From an uncultured bacterium (lineage in GTDB: Bacteria > Bacillota > Clostridia > Oscillospirales > Oscillospiraceae): DNA of 64,000 nt. This document shows positions 52,373-60,830 of the stretch, in pieces. The notes beneath the pieces are model-generated. The model had not been told where the DNA came from and did not search any database. It saw only the letters and a list, made by a program, of their open reading frames with translations. Position 1 is the stretch's first letter. Each line of letters starts with the position of its first letter. The DNA lies in assembly GCA_949293245.1 (NCBI GenBank), contig CASFCS010000003.1, positions 1-64,000 of the forward strand, in the 5' to 3' direction. Both the position numbers and the translations under genes were made by a program.

Positions 52373-52678
52373 ATGTATGAGAATCTTTTGCCCATTGGCT
52401 CTGTGGTGATGCTCAAGGGGGGCAGCAAGCGCCTGATGATCTGCGGGCGCATCCAGGTGCCCGCAGGGAGCACCAGGATCTATGACTACTGCGGGTGCTA
52501 CTTCCCCGAGGGCATCGTGGCCCCGGACAGCATGTTTTTCTTTGACCGGGACGGCATCGACAGGGTGTTTTTCCTGGGCTGTCAGGACAAGGAGGAGCTG
52601 GACTTCCGCGCCCGGGTGCTGGATACCCTGGGGGAGCTGGAGGTGCGGGAGGGCAAAATCGTCCCCAAGGAGGAATAA
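52373..52678 (+). CDS. DUF4176 protein (type VII secretion-associated family)
   Basis: A 101-residue protein with the DUF4176 pattern LLPIGSVVMLKGGSKRLMIC, then DYCGCYFPEGI and FFFDRDGIDRVFFLG. DUF4176 genes usually occur in T7SSb loci of Firmicutes with WXG100/LXG genes. Here it is ~28 kb from the EssC locus and starts a small operon with the next hypothetical gene and a solute-binding lipoprotein. Function unknown. Confidence 0.86.
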   Translation: MYENLLPIGSVVMLKGGSKRLMICGRIQVPAGSTRIYDYCGCYFPEGIVAPDSMFFFDRDGIDRVFFLGCQDKEELDFRARVLDTLGELEVREGKIVPKEE

Positions 52679-52681
52679 GAA

Positions 52682-53347
52682 ATGGAGTGCCAGGTGAGAC
52701 AGGTGCGCTCTGATCTGAGCGCGGAGTTTGTCATCCTCCAGGGGGAGCGGGCCGTGGGCGGGGCGGTGTTCCCCCAGAACTTCCTGGTGGGGGGGTCCTG
52801 CCAGTGCCGCTTCCGGGGGTGGGACTGCGAGCTGGTGTACGCCCCCGGCCCCCTGGGGCGCAACTTCGGCGTGCCGGTGGAGGAGCGGACCTATATGCCA
52901 TACACCATTTTGTGCGGTGGAGAGGTGTGGGGCGGCCTGTGCGACAGGCAGGTGCGCACCGGCCTCTTCTCCCGGTACGGCTACACCGCCCTGGACCTGG
53001 CGGGCCGCTCCTACCAGATGTATGAGGTAGGGCTGGGAAAGGCGGGCATGGTCTGGCCCATCTGGGCCGGGGAGGAGCAGAGAGCCCAGATCTGCAAGGC
53101 CCCCCGGGTGGAGAACAACCTGGACGTGTACCAGATCCGGGCCCTGGACCGGGAGAGTCTGCGGGCGGCGGTGGTGCTGTGCCTCTACCTGGACGCCCGC
53201 TCCTTCGCCCGCCGGGGGGAGATCGCCATCGCCTCGGTGGAGACCCAGTATGTCTACACCTTTAACAAGGCCCTCAAGGCCCGGTACGACCCTGGCTTTT
53301 GGGACCGGGCGGGGGGAACCCATGAACTGCAAGGAGGAACACCATGA
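52682..53347 (+). CDS. Hypothetical beta-rich protein
   Basis: A 221-residue soluble protein with many short hydrophobic/aromatic strands and six cysteines. No signal, membrane helix or known motif. It starts three bases after the DUF4176 stop and overlaps the lipoprotein gene start by four bases, so the three are co-expressed. The repeating strand pattern resembles LURP/tubby-like barrels, but this is a weak guess. Confidence 0.68.
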   Translation: MECQVRQVRSDLSAEFVILQGERAVGGAVFPQNFLVGGSCQCRFRGWDCELVYAPGPLGRNFGVPVEERTYMPYTILCGGEVWGGLCDRQVRTGLFSRYGYTALDLAGRSYQMYEVGLGKAGMVWPIWAGEEQRAQICKAPRVENNLDVYQIRALDRESLRAAVVLCLYLDARSFARRGEIAIASVETQYVYTFNKALKARYDPGFWDRAGGTHELQGGTP

Positions 53348-54378
53348 AGCTTTGGAAAACCGCCCTGGCCCTGGCCTTGGCCGGGGTTCTGGCCCTGGCC
53401 CTGACGGGATGCTCCATGCTCTACGCCAGGCCCAACGATGTGGACCTGTTCGACAAGGACGGCATGGAGGCCGGGGACCTGTGGGGCCGCCCCGTGTGGG
53501 AGAAGGATGACGGGAGCGACCCCCTCCCCTCCCAGGACGGCGGGGAGGACGCTCCGGAGGAGGAGGTCTCCTCCGGGGATGACAGCTCCGCCGCCTGGGA
53601 CGACGGGGACCGGGAGGAGCAGACGGCGGAGGACGACAGGCACACCGCGGGGAGCGGGTCCTCCGGCCACAGCGCCCAGCAGGACTGGGGCACCGTGTAC
53701 TCAGACACCCTCCAGGTGGTCATTGCCTCCGGCATCAGCGCCCCCTATGTGATCCGGGACTCCAGCCGGGGCGTGGTGGGGGACTACTCCGGCATCACCA
53801 TTGAGGTGGCCGCGGAGCTGGCCCGCCGCATGGGGCTAGAGCTGGAGCTGAGGGAAATATTTATAGGGGATATTCTCCCATTGATGCAGACGGGAATGTA
53901 CGACATGACTCTGGGCAGTCTGAGTTACACCCCGGAGCGGGATACCTTTCTGGACTTCACCGAGCCCTACGCGGAGAACGTCCAGGTGGTGCTGGTGGAC
54001 AGCGGCGGCGGCATTTCCCTGGACGGCCTGGAGGCGGGGGGACTGACGGTGGGGGTCCAGGAGGACACCCTGGGCCGCAGTGCCCTGAGCGGCCTGGATG
54101 TGACCATCGAGAGCTACGACCTGGCCTCCCAGGCCGTGGAGGCGCTGCTGGCCGGAGAGGTGGACGCGGTGGTGCTGGACCAGGCCCCCGCCCGCACCCT
54201 GGCGGATATGAACAGCGGCGTGACCATTTTGCCCGAGTCGCTGGTGGAGGAGGAATTCTCCGCCGCGGTGGCGGAGGGCAACGACCGCCTGCGGGAGGGG
54301 ATCGAGACGGTGCTCGCCGAGATGCGGGCCGACGGCACCCTGAATGAGATTGTGGAGCGGTACATCAACGCCCGCTGA
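53344..54378 (+). CDS. Solute-binding lipoprotein, family 3 (amino-acid-binding type)
   Basis: A 344-residue lipoprotein: signal ending LALTGC with lipidated C23. An unusually long acidic, Ser/Asp/Glu-rich linker (about 40-115) leads to a PBPb domain (about 118-344; YDMTLGSLSYTPERDTFLDF is the signature region, then VGVQEDTLGRSAL). No permease or ATPase gene is adjacent. It may serve a distant transporter, such as that at 56003-58487, or act as a sensor. Confidence 0.84.
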   Translation: MKLWKTALALALAGVLALALTGCSMLYARPNDVDLFDKDGMEAGDLWGRPVWEKDDGSDPLPSQDGGEDAPEEEVSSGDDSSAAWDDGDREEQTAEDDRHTAGSGSSGHSAQQDWGTVYSDTLQVVIASGISAPYVIRDSSRGVVGDYSGITIEVAAELARRMGLELELREIFIGDILPLMQTGMYDMTLGSLSYTPERDTFLDFTEPYAENVQVVLVDSGGGISLDGLEAGGLTVGVQEDTLGRSALSGLDVTIESYDLASQAVEALLAGEVDAVVLDQAPARTLADMNSGVTILPESLVEEEFSAAVAEGNDRLREGIETVLAEMRADGTLNEIVERYINAR

Positions 54379-54396
54379 GGACTCATCACAACGCAC

Positions 54397-54430
54397 AGCG
54401 CCCCCGGCCCTGTACAGGGCCGGGGGCGCT
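54397..54430. terminator. Terminator between converging genes
   Basis: AGCGCCCCCGGCCCTG pairs perfectly with CAGGGCCGGGGGCGCT (loop TA). Confidence 0.82.
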
Positions 54431-54487
54431 CCAGCGTGTGGAACAAGTCCTGCGCTTGAAACATGCAGACATTTTTTTGAAGGGTGG

Positions 54488-55630
54488 TCAGCTGGTGTAG
54501 GGCAGCTGCTGGGGGGCGTCCTCCCGGGCCGCCTCCCCCACCTCGGGGGTGTAGATGGTGGTGCGGTTTTTGCCTGTGCGTTTGGAGTAGTACATGGCCA
54601 GATCCGCCCGGTGGTAGATCTCCTGGCCGGTGAGGCCCGGCTCCCACTGGGCCACGCCGCAGCTGATGGTGATGCCCCCGTCCTCCCGGAAGGAGGGGTA
54701 GCGCTTGCGGGAGAACTCGATGCGGATGGTGTTCACCAGAAAGGTGGTATCCCGGCTGTTGAGAGGCACCAGAATGGTGAACTCCTCCCCGCCCACCCGG
54801 GCAGGGAAGCAGCTGGCGGGGCAGTAGGAGAGCATCAGCTCCGCCAGGGCCAGCAGCACCTGGTCCCCCCGGAGGTGGCCGTAGGTGTCGTTGATGACCT
54901 TGAAGTTGTCGATGTCCATCATCACCACGGAGAAGGTGTTCCCCCGATTCACCATCTCCCCCAGCTGCCGGAAAAAGGCCGGGCGGTTGTACAGCCCCGT
55001 CTGGAGGTCCCGCTCCAGCTGCTCCCGCATGGCCATCTGCCGCCGGGTGGTGGAGCGCAGCAGGTGGTTCTTCTCCGCCTGGAAGTGGATGAGCATGGAG
55101 GAGATCAGGTTGCACGACACCAGAATCATCAGGGCCACCACCGCCTCGAAGGGAAAGCGGAAGAGTTCTCCGTCGTACATCATGGCGTTCATCCGCACCG
55201 CTGTGGGGGCCAGCAGCAAAAGCCCCCCCAGCACCGTCATGGTGCGGGGCATGTGCCGGTTGTCAAAAATCACCGAGGCAAATACAGGGAAGCAGTACAG
55301 GCTCAGCAAAGCGGAGAAGCCATAGTGGACACAGGTGATCACCGTGGCCAGCAGCACCATTTGCAGCAGGGGCACGTAGTTGATGAACCACCCGTCCTGG
55401 GGGAGGTGGCGCATAAGGAGCCAGCCGCTGATCAGGATCAGGGCATTGCACGCCGAGGGCACCAACAAAAAGGACACCAGGTAGACCCACGGGGTAAAAC
55501 TGAGGAAGTCCATGGAGAAGATCATCACGGCAAACACCAGCTCCATGGTGACCACGATCAGAGCAAAGATTACATTGGTGCGGAAGAGATAGGTGCGCCA
55601 TTTTTGATAGGTGCGATCGGTCTGTTCCAC
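54488..55630 (-). CDS. Diguanylate cyclase with membrane sensor region
   Basis: 380 residues. The N-terminal half has about six membrane helices (17-190) and the C-terminal GGDEF domain (about 205-370) has YNRPAFFRQL, VVMMDIDNFKVINDTYGH and the active-site variant RVGGEEF. GGEEF is catalytically competent. No RxxD inhibitory site is seen at the usual place just before it (SYCPASCFPAR), so product inhibition may be absent. It makes c-di-GMP from GTP; the signal sensed by the membrane part is unknown. Confidence 0.92.
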   Translation of the reverse strand: MEQTDRTYQKWRTYLFRTNVIFALIVVTMELVFAVMIFSMDFLSFTPWVYLVSFLLVPSACNALILISGWLLMRHLPQDGWFINYVPLLQMVLLATVITCVHYGFSALLSLYCFPVFASVIFDNRHMPRTMTVLGGLLLLAPTAVRMNAMMYDGELFRFPFEAVVALMILVSCNLISSMLIHFQAEKNHLLRSTTRRQMAMREQLERDLQTGLYNRPAFFRQLGEMVNRGNTFSVVMMDIDNFKVINDTYGHLRGDQVLLALAELMLSYCPASCFPARVGGEEFTILVPLNSRDTTFLVNTIRIEFSRKRYPSFREDGGITISCGVAQWEPGLTGQEIYHRADLAMYYSKRTGKNRTTIYTPEVGEAAREDAPQQLPYTS

Positions 55631-55796
55631 CCGGATTCCCCCCTTTCGGCCCGGGCGGAGCCCGGGTGCTGCGTGACAGGAAAAAATATCCTCACTATAT
55701 TATAACCGGAGAAAGGCCGGTCTGCAAGAAAAAATAGTGTTTTACTGGGATAAAAAACGGTCCTGCATGATACTGGGGACCTAAATGCATATTTAA

Positions 55797-55875
55797 AATG
55801 AATATTCATTTCCGCGTTTGGGCCCCTCCCGGGAGAACCGGTGGGGCGAAGGAAAAGAAATGAATAAAAATTCAA
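55797..55875 (+). promoter_or_regulatory. Two ArgR/AhrC-like boxes upstream of the ABC transporter
   Basis: AATGAATATTCATT (55797-55810) is a perfect palindrome. ATGAATAAAAATTCAA (55860-55875) agrees with the known Bacillus ARG-box core. They lie 50-125 bases before the promoter of the amino-acid ABC operon, in the divergent gap with the diguanylate cyclase gene. No other gene is seen in 55631-56002. Confidence 0.55.
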
Positions 55876-55923
55876 AAAATAAGAATAAAAATAAATTTAT
55901 TTTGGAAATGGGCCAAAAGGTGC

Positions 55924-55952
55924 TTGCACTCTCAGTGAATATATTGTATAAT
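55924..55952 (+). promoter_or_regulatory. Promoter of the amino-acid ABC transporter operon
   Basis: TTGCAC (55924-55929) and TATAAT (55947-55952) with a 17-base spacer. Confidence 0.8.
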
Positions 55953-56002
55953 GGCAATCGTTCCATTTGGGACGCAAGATTTTTAGAGGAGATCGATGGA
56001 AA

Positions 56003-56893
56003 ATGAAACAGTTTAAGCGCATTTTTGCCCTGGGTCTCGCCCTGGTGATGACCCTGGGTCTGATGGCCGGCTGTGCCGACGATTCCGCCGACAAGGGGAG
56101 CCCCTCCCCCAGCGAGAGCCAGAGCCAGTCCCCCGAGCCCAGCGAAGGCCAGGAGGGCAACTACGGCGACCTCTCCGGCGCCCTCATTGAGGACGGCAAG
56201 CTCATTATGGCCACCAACGCCTCCTTCCCCCCCTATGAGATGACCGACGACAACAACAACATCATCGGCATCGACGCGGAGATCGCCCAGGCCATCGCCG
56301 ACAAGCTGGGCCTGGAGCTCCAGATCGACAACATCGACTTTGACGCCGCCCTGCTGGCCGTGCAGGAGGGCCGGGCCGACGTGATCCTGGCGGGCCTCAC
56401 CTACCGGGAGGACCGGGACCTGGTGATGGACTTCACCGACTCCTACGCCACCGGCGTGCAGGTGATCATCGTCCGTGAGGGCGACACCACCATCGCCGGC
56501 ACCAACGACGACCTGCAGCTGGTGGACGCCGACGGCAACGTGCTGGAGGACATCCAGATCGGCGTGCAGCGTGGCACCACCGGCGAGATCTACTGCCAGG
56601 ACGCCCACGGCACCGACCATGTGACCAGCCTGGACAACGGCTCCGTGGCCGTCCAGTCCCTGCTCAACGGCCAGGTGGACTGCGTGGTCATCGACAACGG
56701 CCCCGCCCAGGAGTATGTGGCTTCCACCCCCGGCCTGGAGATCCTGGAGGCCAGCTACGTGACCGAGCAGTACTGCGCCGCCGTGGATGAGGGCAACGCC
56801 GCCCTGCTGAGCGCCATCAACATCGCCCTCAACGAGCTCATCGAGGACGGCACCGTCCAGGCCATCATGGACAAGTACATCGCTGCTGAGTAA
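56003..56893 (+). CDS. Amino-acid ABC transporter substrate-binding lipoprotein
   Basis: 296 residues from ATG 56003. The signal ends LGLMAGC (lipidated C24), a Ser/Pro/Gln linker follows, and the family-3 binding domain (about 65-296) contains LIMATNASFPPYEMTD, GIDAEIAQAIADKLGLELQ and ADVILAGLTYREDRDLVMDF. First gene of a complete polar amino-acid importer. Upstream ARG-box-like sites hint at arginine, lysine or ornithine, but specificity is not proven. Confidence 0.93.
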   Translation: MKQFKRIFALGLALVMTLGLMAGCADDSADKGSPSPSESQSQSPEPSEGQEGNYGDLSGALIEDGKLIMATNASFPPYEMTDDNNNIIGIDAEIAQAIADKLGLELQIDNIDFDAALLAVQEGRADVILAGLTYREDRDLVMDFTDSYATGVQVIIVREGDTTIAGTNDDLQLVDADGNVLEDIQIGVQRGTTGEIYCQDAHGTDHVTSLDNGSVAVQSLLNGQVDCVVIDNGPAQEYVASTPGLEILEASYVTEQYCAAVDEGNAALLSAINIALNELIEDGTVQAIMDKYIAAE

Positions 56894-57004
56894 GCTAAAA
56901 CACCTGTTTCCGCAGAGGGGCGGCCGCCGGCCGCTCCTCTTGCGGCACCTATGCGCCTGTATACAGGCTCCATATTTCACAAAGAGAAGGGGGAGCGACG
57001 GCCC

Positions 57005-57778
57005 ATGGACCTGGCTCAAACCTATGAACTGTGGCGGCAGCTGATGCTGGACGGGGAGGCCCAGTGGTGGCAGACTCTGTTTGTCCGCTTCTACCAGGCC
57101 TTTCTGGAGAATGACCGCTGGCAGCAGTATCTGGAGGGCGTCGGCGTCACGCTGCTGGTCACCGCCATGGCCCTGGCCATCGGCGTGGCGCTGGGCGTGC
57201 TGGTGGCTGTGATCCGCACCGCCCACGACCAGCAGCGCCCCGGCCGGCCCAGAAATCCCCTGCTGGGGCTTGTCAACGCGGTCTGTCAGGTGTATGTCAC
57301 CGTGATCCGCGGCACCCCCATGATGGTGCAGATCCTCATCATGGGCATGGTCATTTTCAAAAGCAGCCGCAACTTTACCGTTGTGGGCGCCCTGACTCTG
57401 GGCATCAACTCGGGGGCCTACGTGGCCGAGATCATCCGGGGCGGCCTCATGTCCCTGGACGTGGGCCAGAGTGAGGCCGGCCGCTCCCTGGGACTGAACT
57501 ATCTGGACACCATGCGCTTCATCGTGGTGCCCCAGGCCTTCAAGGCCATCCTGCCCTCCCTGGGCAACGAGTTTATCGTGCTGCTCAAGGACACCTCCAT
57601 GATCTCCATCATTGGCGGTCAGGAGATGGTGTATTTTGCCCGGAATATTGTCAACCGCACCTTTGACGCCATGTTCCCCCTGCTGGGGGCGGCGGTGATC
57701 TACCTCATTCTGGTGCTCATCTTCAGCTGGCTCCAGGGCAAGCTGGAAAGGAGGCTGCGTCAAAGTGATCGACGTTAA
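57005..57778 (+). CDS. Amino-acid ABC transporter permease
   Basis: 257 residues from ATG 57005. Five membrane helices and the HisM-type '[20 protein letters not shown]' start are clear. The EAA loop is [20 protein letters not shown], which contacts the ATPase. Second gene of the importer; its end overlaps the ATPase start by 14 bases. Confidence 0.95.
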   Translation: MDLAQTYELWRQLMLDGEAQWWQTLFVRFYQAFLENDRWQQYLEGVGVTLLVTAMALAIGVALGVLVAVIRTAHDQQRPGRPRNPLLGLVNAVCQVYVTVIRGTPMMVQILIMGMVIFKSSRNFTVVGALTLGINSGAYVAEIIRGGLMSLDVGQSEAGRSLGLNYLDTMRFIVVPQAFKAILPSLGNEFIVLLKDTSMISIIGGQEMVYFARNIVNRTFDAMFPLLGAAVIYLILVLIFSWLQGKLERRLRQSDRR

Positions 57779-58487
57779 ACATCTCTCCAAGTCCTTCGGG
57801 GACAACCTGGTGCTGGACGACATTTCCGAGCACATCTACCCCGGGGAGAAGGTGGTCATCATCGGGCCCTCCGGCTCGGGCAAGTCCACCTTCCTGCGGT
57901 GCCTCAACCTGCTGGAGACCCCCACCAAGGGCTCCATCACCTTTCAGGGCCAGGAGATCACCGACCCCAGGTGCGACATTGACAAGATCCGCCAGCAGAT
58001 GGGCATGGTGTTCCAGCACTTCAACCTGTTCCCCAATATGACCATCCGCAGGAATATCACCCTGGCCCCGGTGCGCACCAAGCTCATGAGCCAGGGGGAG
58101 GCGGACGACACCGCCACCGCCCTCCTCAAGCGGGTGGGCCTGCTGGAGAAGGCGGACGCCTACCCCGCCCAGCTCTCCGGCGGCCAGAAGCAGCGCATTG
58201 CCATCGTCCGTGCCCTGGCCATGAAGCCCAAGGTGATGCTCTTTGACGAGCCCACCTCCGCCCTGGACCCCGAGATGGTGGGGGAGGTGCTGGAGGTCAT
58301 GAAGGAGCTGGCCGACGAGGGCATGACCATGGTGGTGGTGACCCATGAGATGGGCTTTGCCCGTGAAGTGGGTACCCGGGTGCTGTTCATGGACGGGGGA
58401 CATATTCTGGAGCAGAACGAGCCCCACGCCTTCTTCGCCAACCCCAGAGAGCCGCGCACCATTGAGTTTCTCTCCAAGGTGCTGTAA
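57765..58487 (+). CDS. Amino-acid ABC transporter ATP-binding protein
   Basis: 240 residues from GTG 57765 (GGAAAGGAGG). All motifs are present: Walker [11 protein letters not shown]-loop [12 protein letters not shown], signature LSGGQKQR, Walker [15 protein letters not shown] and H-loop VVTHEMGF. Typical GlnQ/ArtP-type importer ATPase. Operon ends at a strong terminator. Confidence 0.96.
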   Translation: MIDVKHLSKSFGDNLVLDDISEHIYPGEKVVIIGPSGSGKSTFLRCLNLLETPTKGSITFQGQEITDPRCDIDKIRQQMGMVFQHFNLFPNMTIRRNITLAPVRTKLMSQGEADDTATALLKRVGLLEKADAYPAQLSGGQKQRIAIVRALAMKPKVMLFDEPTSALDPEMVGEVLEVMKELADEGMTMVVVTHEMGFAREVGTRVLFMDGGHILEQNEPHAFFANPREPRTIEFLSKVL

Positions 58488-58500
58488 CATGACATCTGCC

Positions 58501-58535
58501 CGGGGGGCCGGCCTTGTGCCGGCCCCCCGCTTTTG
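58501..58535 (+). terminator. Terminator of the ABC transporter operon
   Basis: CGGGGGGCCGGC pairs with GCCGGCCCCCCG and CTTTT follows. Confidence 0.87.
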
Positions 58536-58622
58536 CCGCCGCTGCGCCCCTTGACGGGGGATGGCGCCGGTGGGATAATAAGATGATACGCCCCCATCAG
58601 GGGGCGACAGGAGGGAAGGGTT

Positions 58623-59792
58623 ATGACAAAACTGCTTTTGCGGCTCTTTGTCCGGGACTATGAGAACACCAGCGATCCGGCGGTGCGCCTGCGCTGCGGC
58701 CAGCTGGCCGGGGCGGTGGGCATCGTGCTCAACCTGCTGCTCTTCGCGGGGAAAGGATTGGCGGGCCTCATCACCGGGGCCATCTCCATCACCGCCGACG
58801 CCTTCAACAACCTGTCCGACGCCGCCTCCTCGGTGGTGACCCTGGTGGGCTTCCGCCTGGCGGGCCAGCGGGCGGACCGGGAGCACCCCTTCGGCCACGG
58901 CCGCATGGAGTACCTGGCGGGGCTGGCGGTGTCCGCTTTGATCCTGGTGGTGGGGGTGGAGCTGGCCAAGACCTCCGTGGAGAAGATCATAAGCCCCGAG
59001 GAGGCGGAGTTCTCCCTGCTGTCCACCGCCATTCTGGGGGCCGCCATTGTGGTGAAGCTGTGGATGGGCCTTTTCAACCGCAGCCTGGGGCGGAAGGTGG
59101 ACTCCCCCGCCATGGCCGCCACGGCGGCGGACTCCCTGTCCGACTCCCTGGCCACCACCGGGGTGCTGGTGGGCACCCTCATCAGCCACCTGACCCACGT
59201 GAATCTGGACGGGTGGATCGGCCTTCTGGTGTCGGTGCTGGTGCTGCGGGCGGGGTGGGGAGCCGCCAAGGACACCCTGGACCCCCTGCTGGGCCAGCCC
59301 CCCCGGCCGGAGCTGGTGGAGCAGGTGAAGGACATCATCCTCTCCCACCCCCAGGTGGTGGGCATCCACGACCTCATCTTCCACGACTACGGCCCCGGCC
59401 GGGTGCTCATGAGCGCCCACGCGGAGGTGTCCGCCCACTCCGACCTGCTGGAGGTCCACGACGTCATTGACCACATCGAGCGGGAACTCCACGACACCTG
59501 CGGGCTGGAGGCGGTGATCCACATGGACCCCATCATCACCGACGACGAGGAGACCAACCGCCTGCGGGCGTGGGTGCTGGAGGAGGTGCAGGCGGTGGAC
59601 GGCGCGTTCACCATCCACGACTTCCGCATGACTGCCGGACCCCTGCACACCAATTTGATCTTCGACGTGCTGGCTCCCAGCGGCTGTTCCCTCACCGACG
59701 AGGAGATCGCCCGGGCGGTGAAGGACCGGGTGGAGCAGGACGGGGAACACTACTTCGCCGTGATCCAGGTGGACCGGGATTACACCCGGTGA
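58623..59792 (+). CDS. Cation diffusion facilitator (CDF) family transporter
   Basis: 389 residues. About six membrane helices (30-215) carry the metal-site motifs ADAFNNLSDAASS in helix 2 and HPFGHGRMEYLAGL after helix 3, with a second aspartate pair (AATAADSLSDSLAT) in helix 5. The C-terminal cytoplasmic domain (about 225-310) is the usual dimer domain, and ~70 additional residues follow. It should export divalent metal, Mn2+ or Zn2+, by proton antiport; which metal is not certain. Confidence 0.93.
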   Translation: MTKLLLRLFVRDYENTSDPAVRLRCGQLAGAVGIVLNLLLFAGKGLAGLITGAISITADAFNNLSDAASSVVTLVGFRLAGQRADREHPFGHGRMEYLAGLAVSALILVVGVELAKTSVEKIISPEEAEFSLLSTAILGAAIVVKLWMGLFNRSLGRKVDSPAMAATAADSLSDSLATTGVLVGTLISHLTHVNLDGWIGLLVSVLVLRAGWGAAKDTLDPLLGQPPRPELVEQVKDIILSHPQVVGIHDLIFHDYGPGRVLMSAHAEVSAHSDLLEVHDVIDHIERELHDTCGLEAVIHMDPIITDDEETNRLRAWVLEEVQAVDGAFTIHDFRMTAGPLHTNLIFDVLAPSGCSLTDEEIARAVKDRVEQDGEHYFAVIQVDRDYTR

Positions 59793-59894
59793 ATTCACAG
59801 TTTATTTACCCAAACCGCCGAAAAATCCGCTATACTCGCCCTGTAGGGGGAACCATCCCCCGGGGACAGACCGACAGAAAGGGTGTGGGTTCCT

Positions 59895-60578
59895 ATGGCC
59901 CGAAAGGTACTGATCGTGGAGGACGACAACAATATCGCCGAGCTCCTTCACCTCTATTTGGAGAAGGAGGGCTTTGAGACCCAGGTGGCCGGAGACGGCC
60001 CCACGGGGGTGGAGCGCTTCCGGGCGGACACCCCCGACCTGGTGTTGCTGGACATTATGCTGCCCGGCATGGACGGCTGGTCCGTATGCCGCAAGATCCG
60101 GGAGACCAGCAAGGTGCCCATCATCATGCTCACCGCCAAGGGGGAGACCGAGGACAAGGTCAACGGCCTGGAGATGGGGGCGGATGACTACATCGTCAAG
60201 CCCTTCGAGATGAAGGAGGTGCTGGCCCGCATCCATGCGGTGCTCCGCCGCTTCGGGGAGGAGGAGCAGACCGAGCGCAAGCTCTCCTTCGACAAGCTGG
60301 TGATCAACCTGGACTCCTATGAGCTGACGGTGGACGGCAAGCGGGTGGACACACCCCCCAAGGAGCTGGAGCTCCTCTATCACCTGGCCTCCGCCCCCAA
60401 CCGGGTGTTCACCCGCAACCAGCTGCTGGATGAGGTGTGGGGCTTTGACTACTTCGGGGATTCCCGGACGGTGGATGTGCACATCAAGCGCCTGCGGGAG
60501 AAGCTGGAGGGGGTCAGCGACCAGTGGAGCCTGAAAACCGTCTGGGGCGTGGGGTATAAGTTTGAGTTGAACGGGTAA
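59895..60578 (+). CDS. OmpR-family response regulator
   Basis: 227 residues from ATG 59895. Receiver domain with phospho-acceptor in VLLDIMLPGMDG (D near 53), T in MLTAKGE and K in YIVKPFE. C-terminal winged helix with SRTVDVHIKRLREKLEG. The cognate kinase is probably the one at 61875, but 1.3 kb of repeats lies between. An R1-type repeat starts at its stop codon. Confidence 0.95.
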   Translation: MARKVLIVEDDNNIAELLHLYLEKEGFETQVAGDGPTGVERFRADTPDLVLLDIMLPGMDGWSVCRKIRETSKVPIIMLTAKGETEDKVNGLEMGADDYIVKPFEMKEVLARIHAVLRRFGEEEQTERKLSFDKLVINLDSYELTVDGKRVDTPPKELELLYHLASAPNRVFTRNQLLDEVWGFDYFGDSRTVDVHIKRLREKLEGVSDQWSLKTVWGVGYKFELNG

Positions 60579-60712
60579 GAGGAAGCGCGGAGGCCGTGAG
60601 CAGGGGAGCGAAGGAGCGACGGAGACGAAAAAACAGGCGACGCCGGAGGCGGCGCGGCATTTTTCGCGCAGCGCGACTTCGCGACCCGGCCGCGAACGAG
60701 CCGAGGCGTGAC
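60577..60712 (+). repeat. R1 structured repeat block E (one divergent unit)
   Basis: A single unit beginning at the response-regulator stop (GAGGAAGCGCGGAGGCCGTGAGCAG). The basal stem is GCGAAG (60608-60613) with CTTCGC (60677-60682), and the inner hairpin is CGAAAAA with TTTTTCG around a C/G core. Sequence differs strongly from the other copies but the layout is retained. Confidence 0.68.
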
Positions 60713-60722
60713 AACGTCGACG

Positions 60723-60830
60723 CAAGCTCCATATCCCTCCCCCTGCCCTGGTGGGCAGGTGTCGCTCATTGCGCTGCGTCTCCTCCCCCCACCCGACCCG
60801 CTGACGCTGGGCTCGGGCGGGGGCCCCATT
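60723..60830 (+). repeat. R2 repeat, third 108-bp copy
   Basis: Same length and nearly same sequence as 36185-36292 and 36301-36408, ending GGGCCCCATT, and again located directly behind an R1 unit. Confidence 0.85.

Noticed and set aside
55818..56006. 62-codon frame in the ABC transporter leader
   Set aside because: It is mostly A/T-rich leader (Lys/Asn) overlapping ArgR-like boxes and the promoter, with no good ribosome site.
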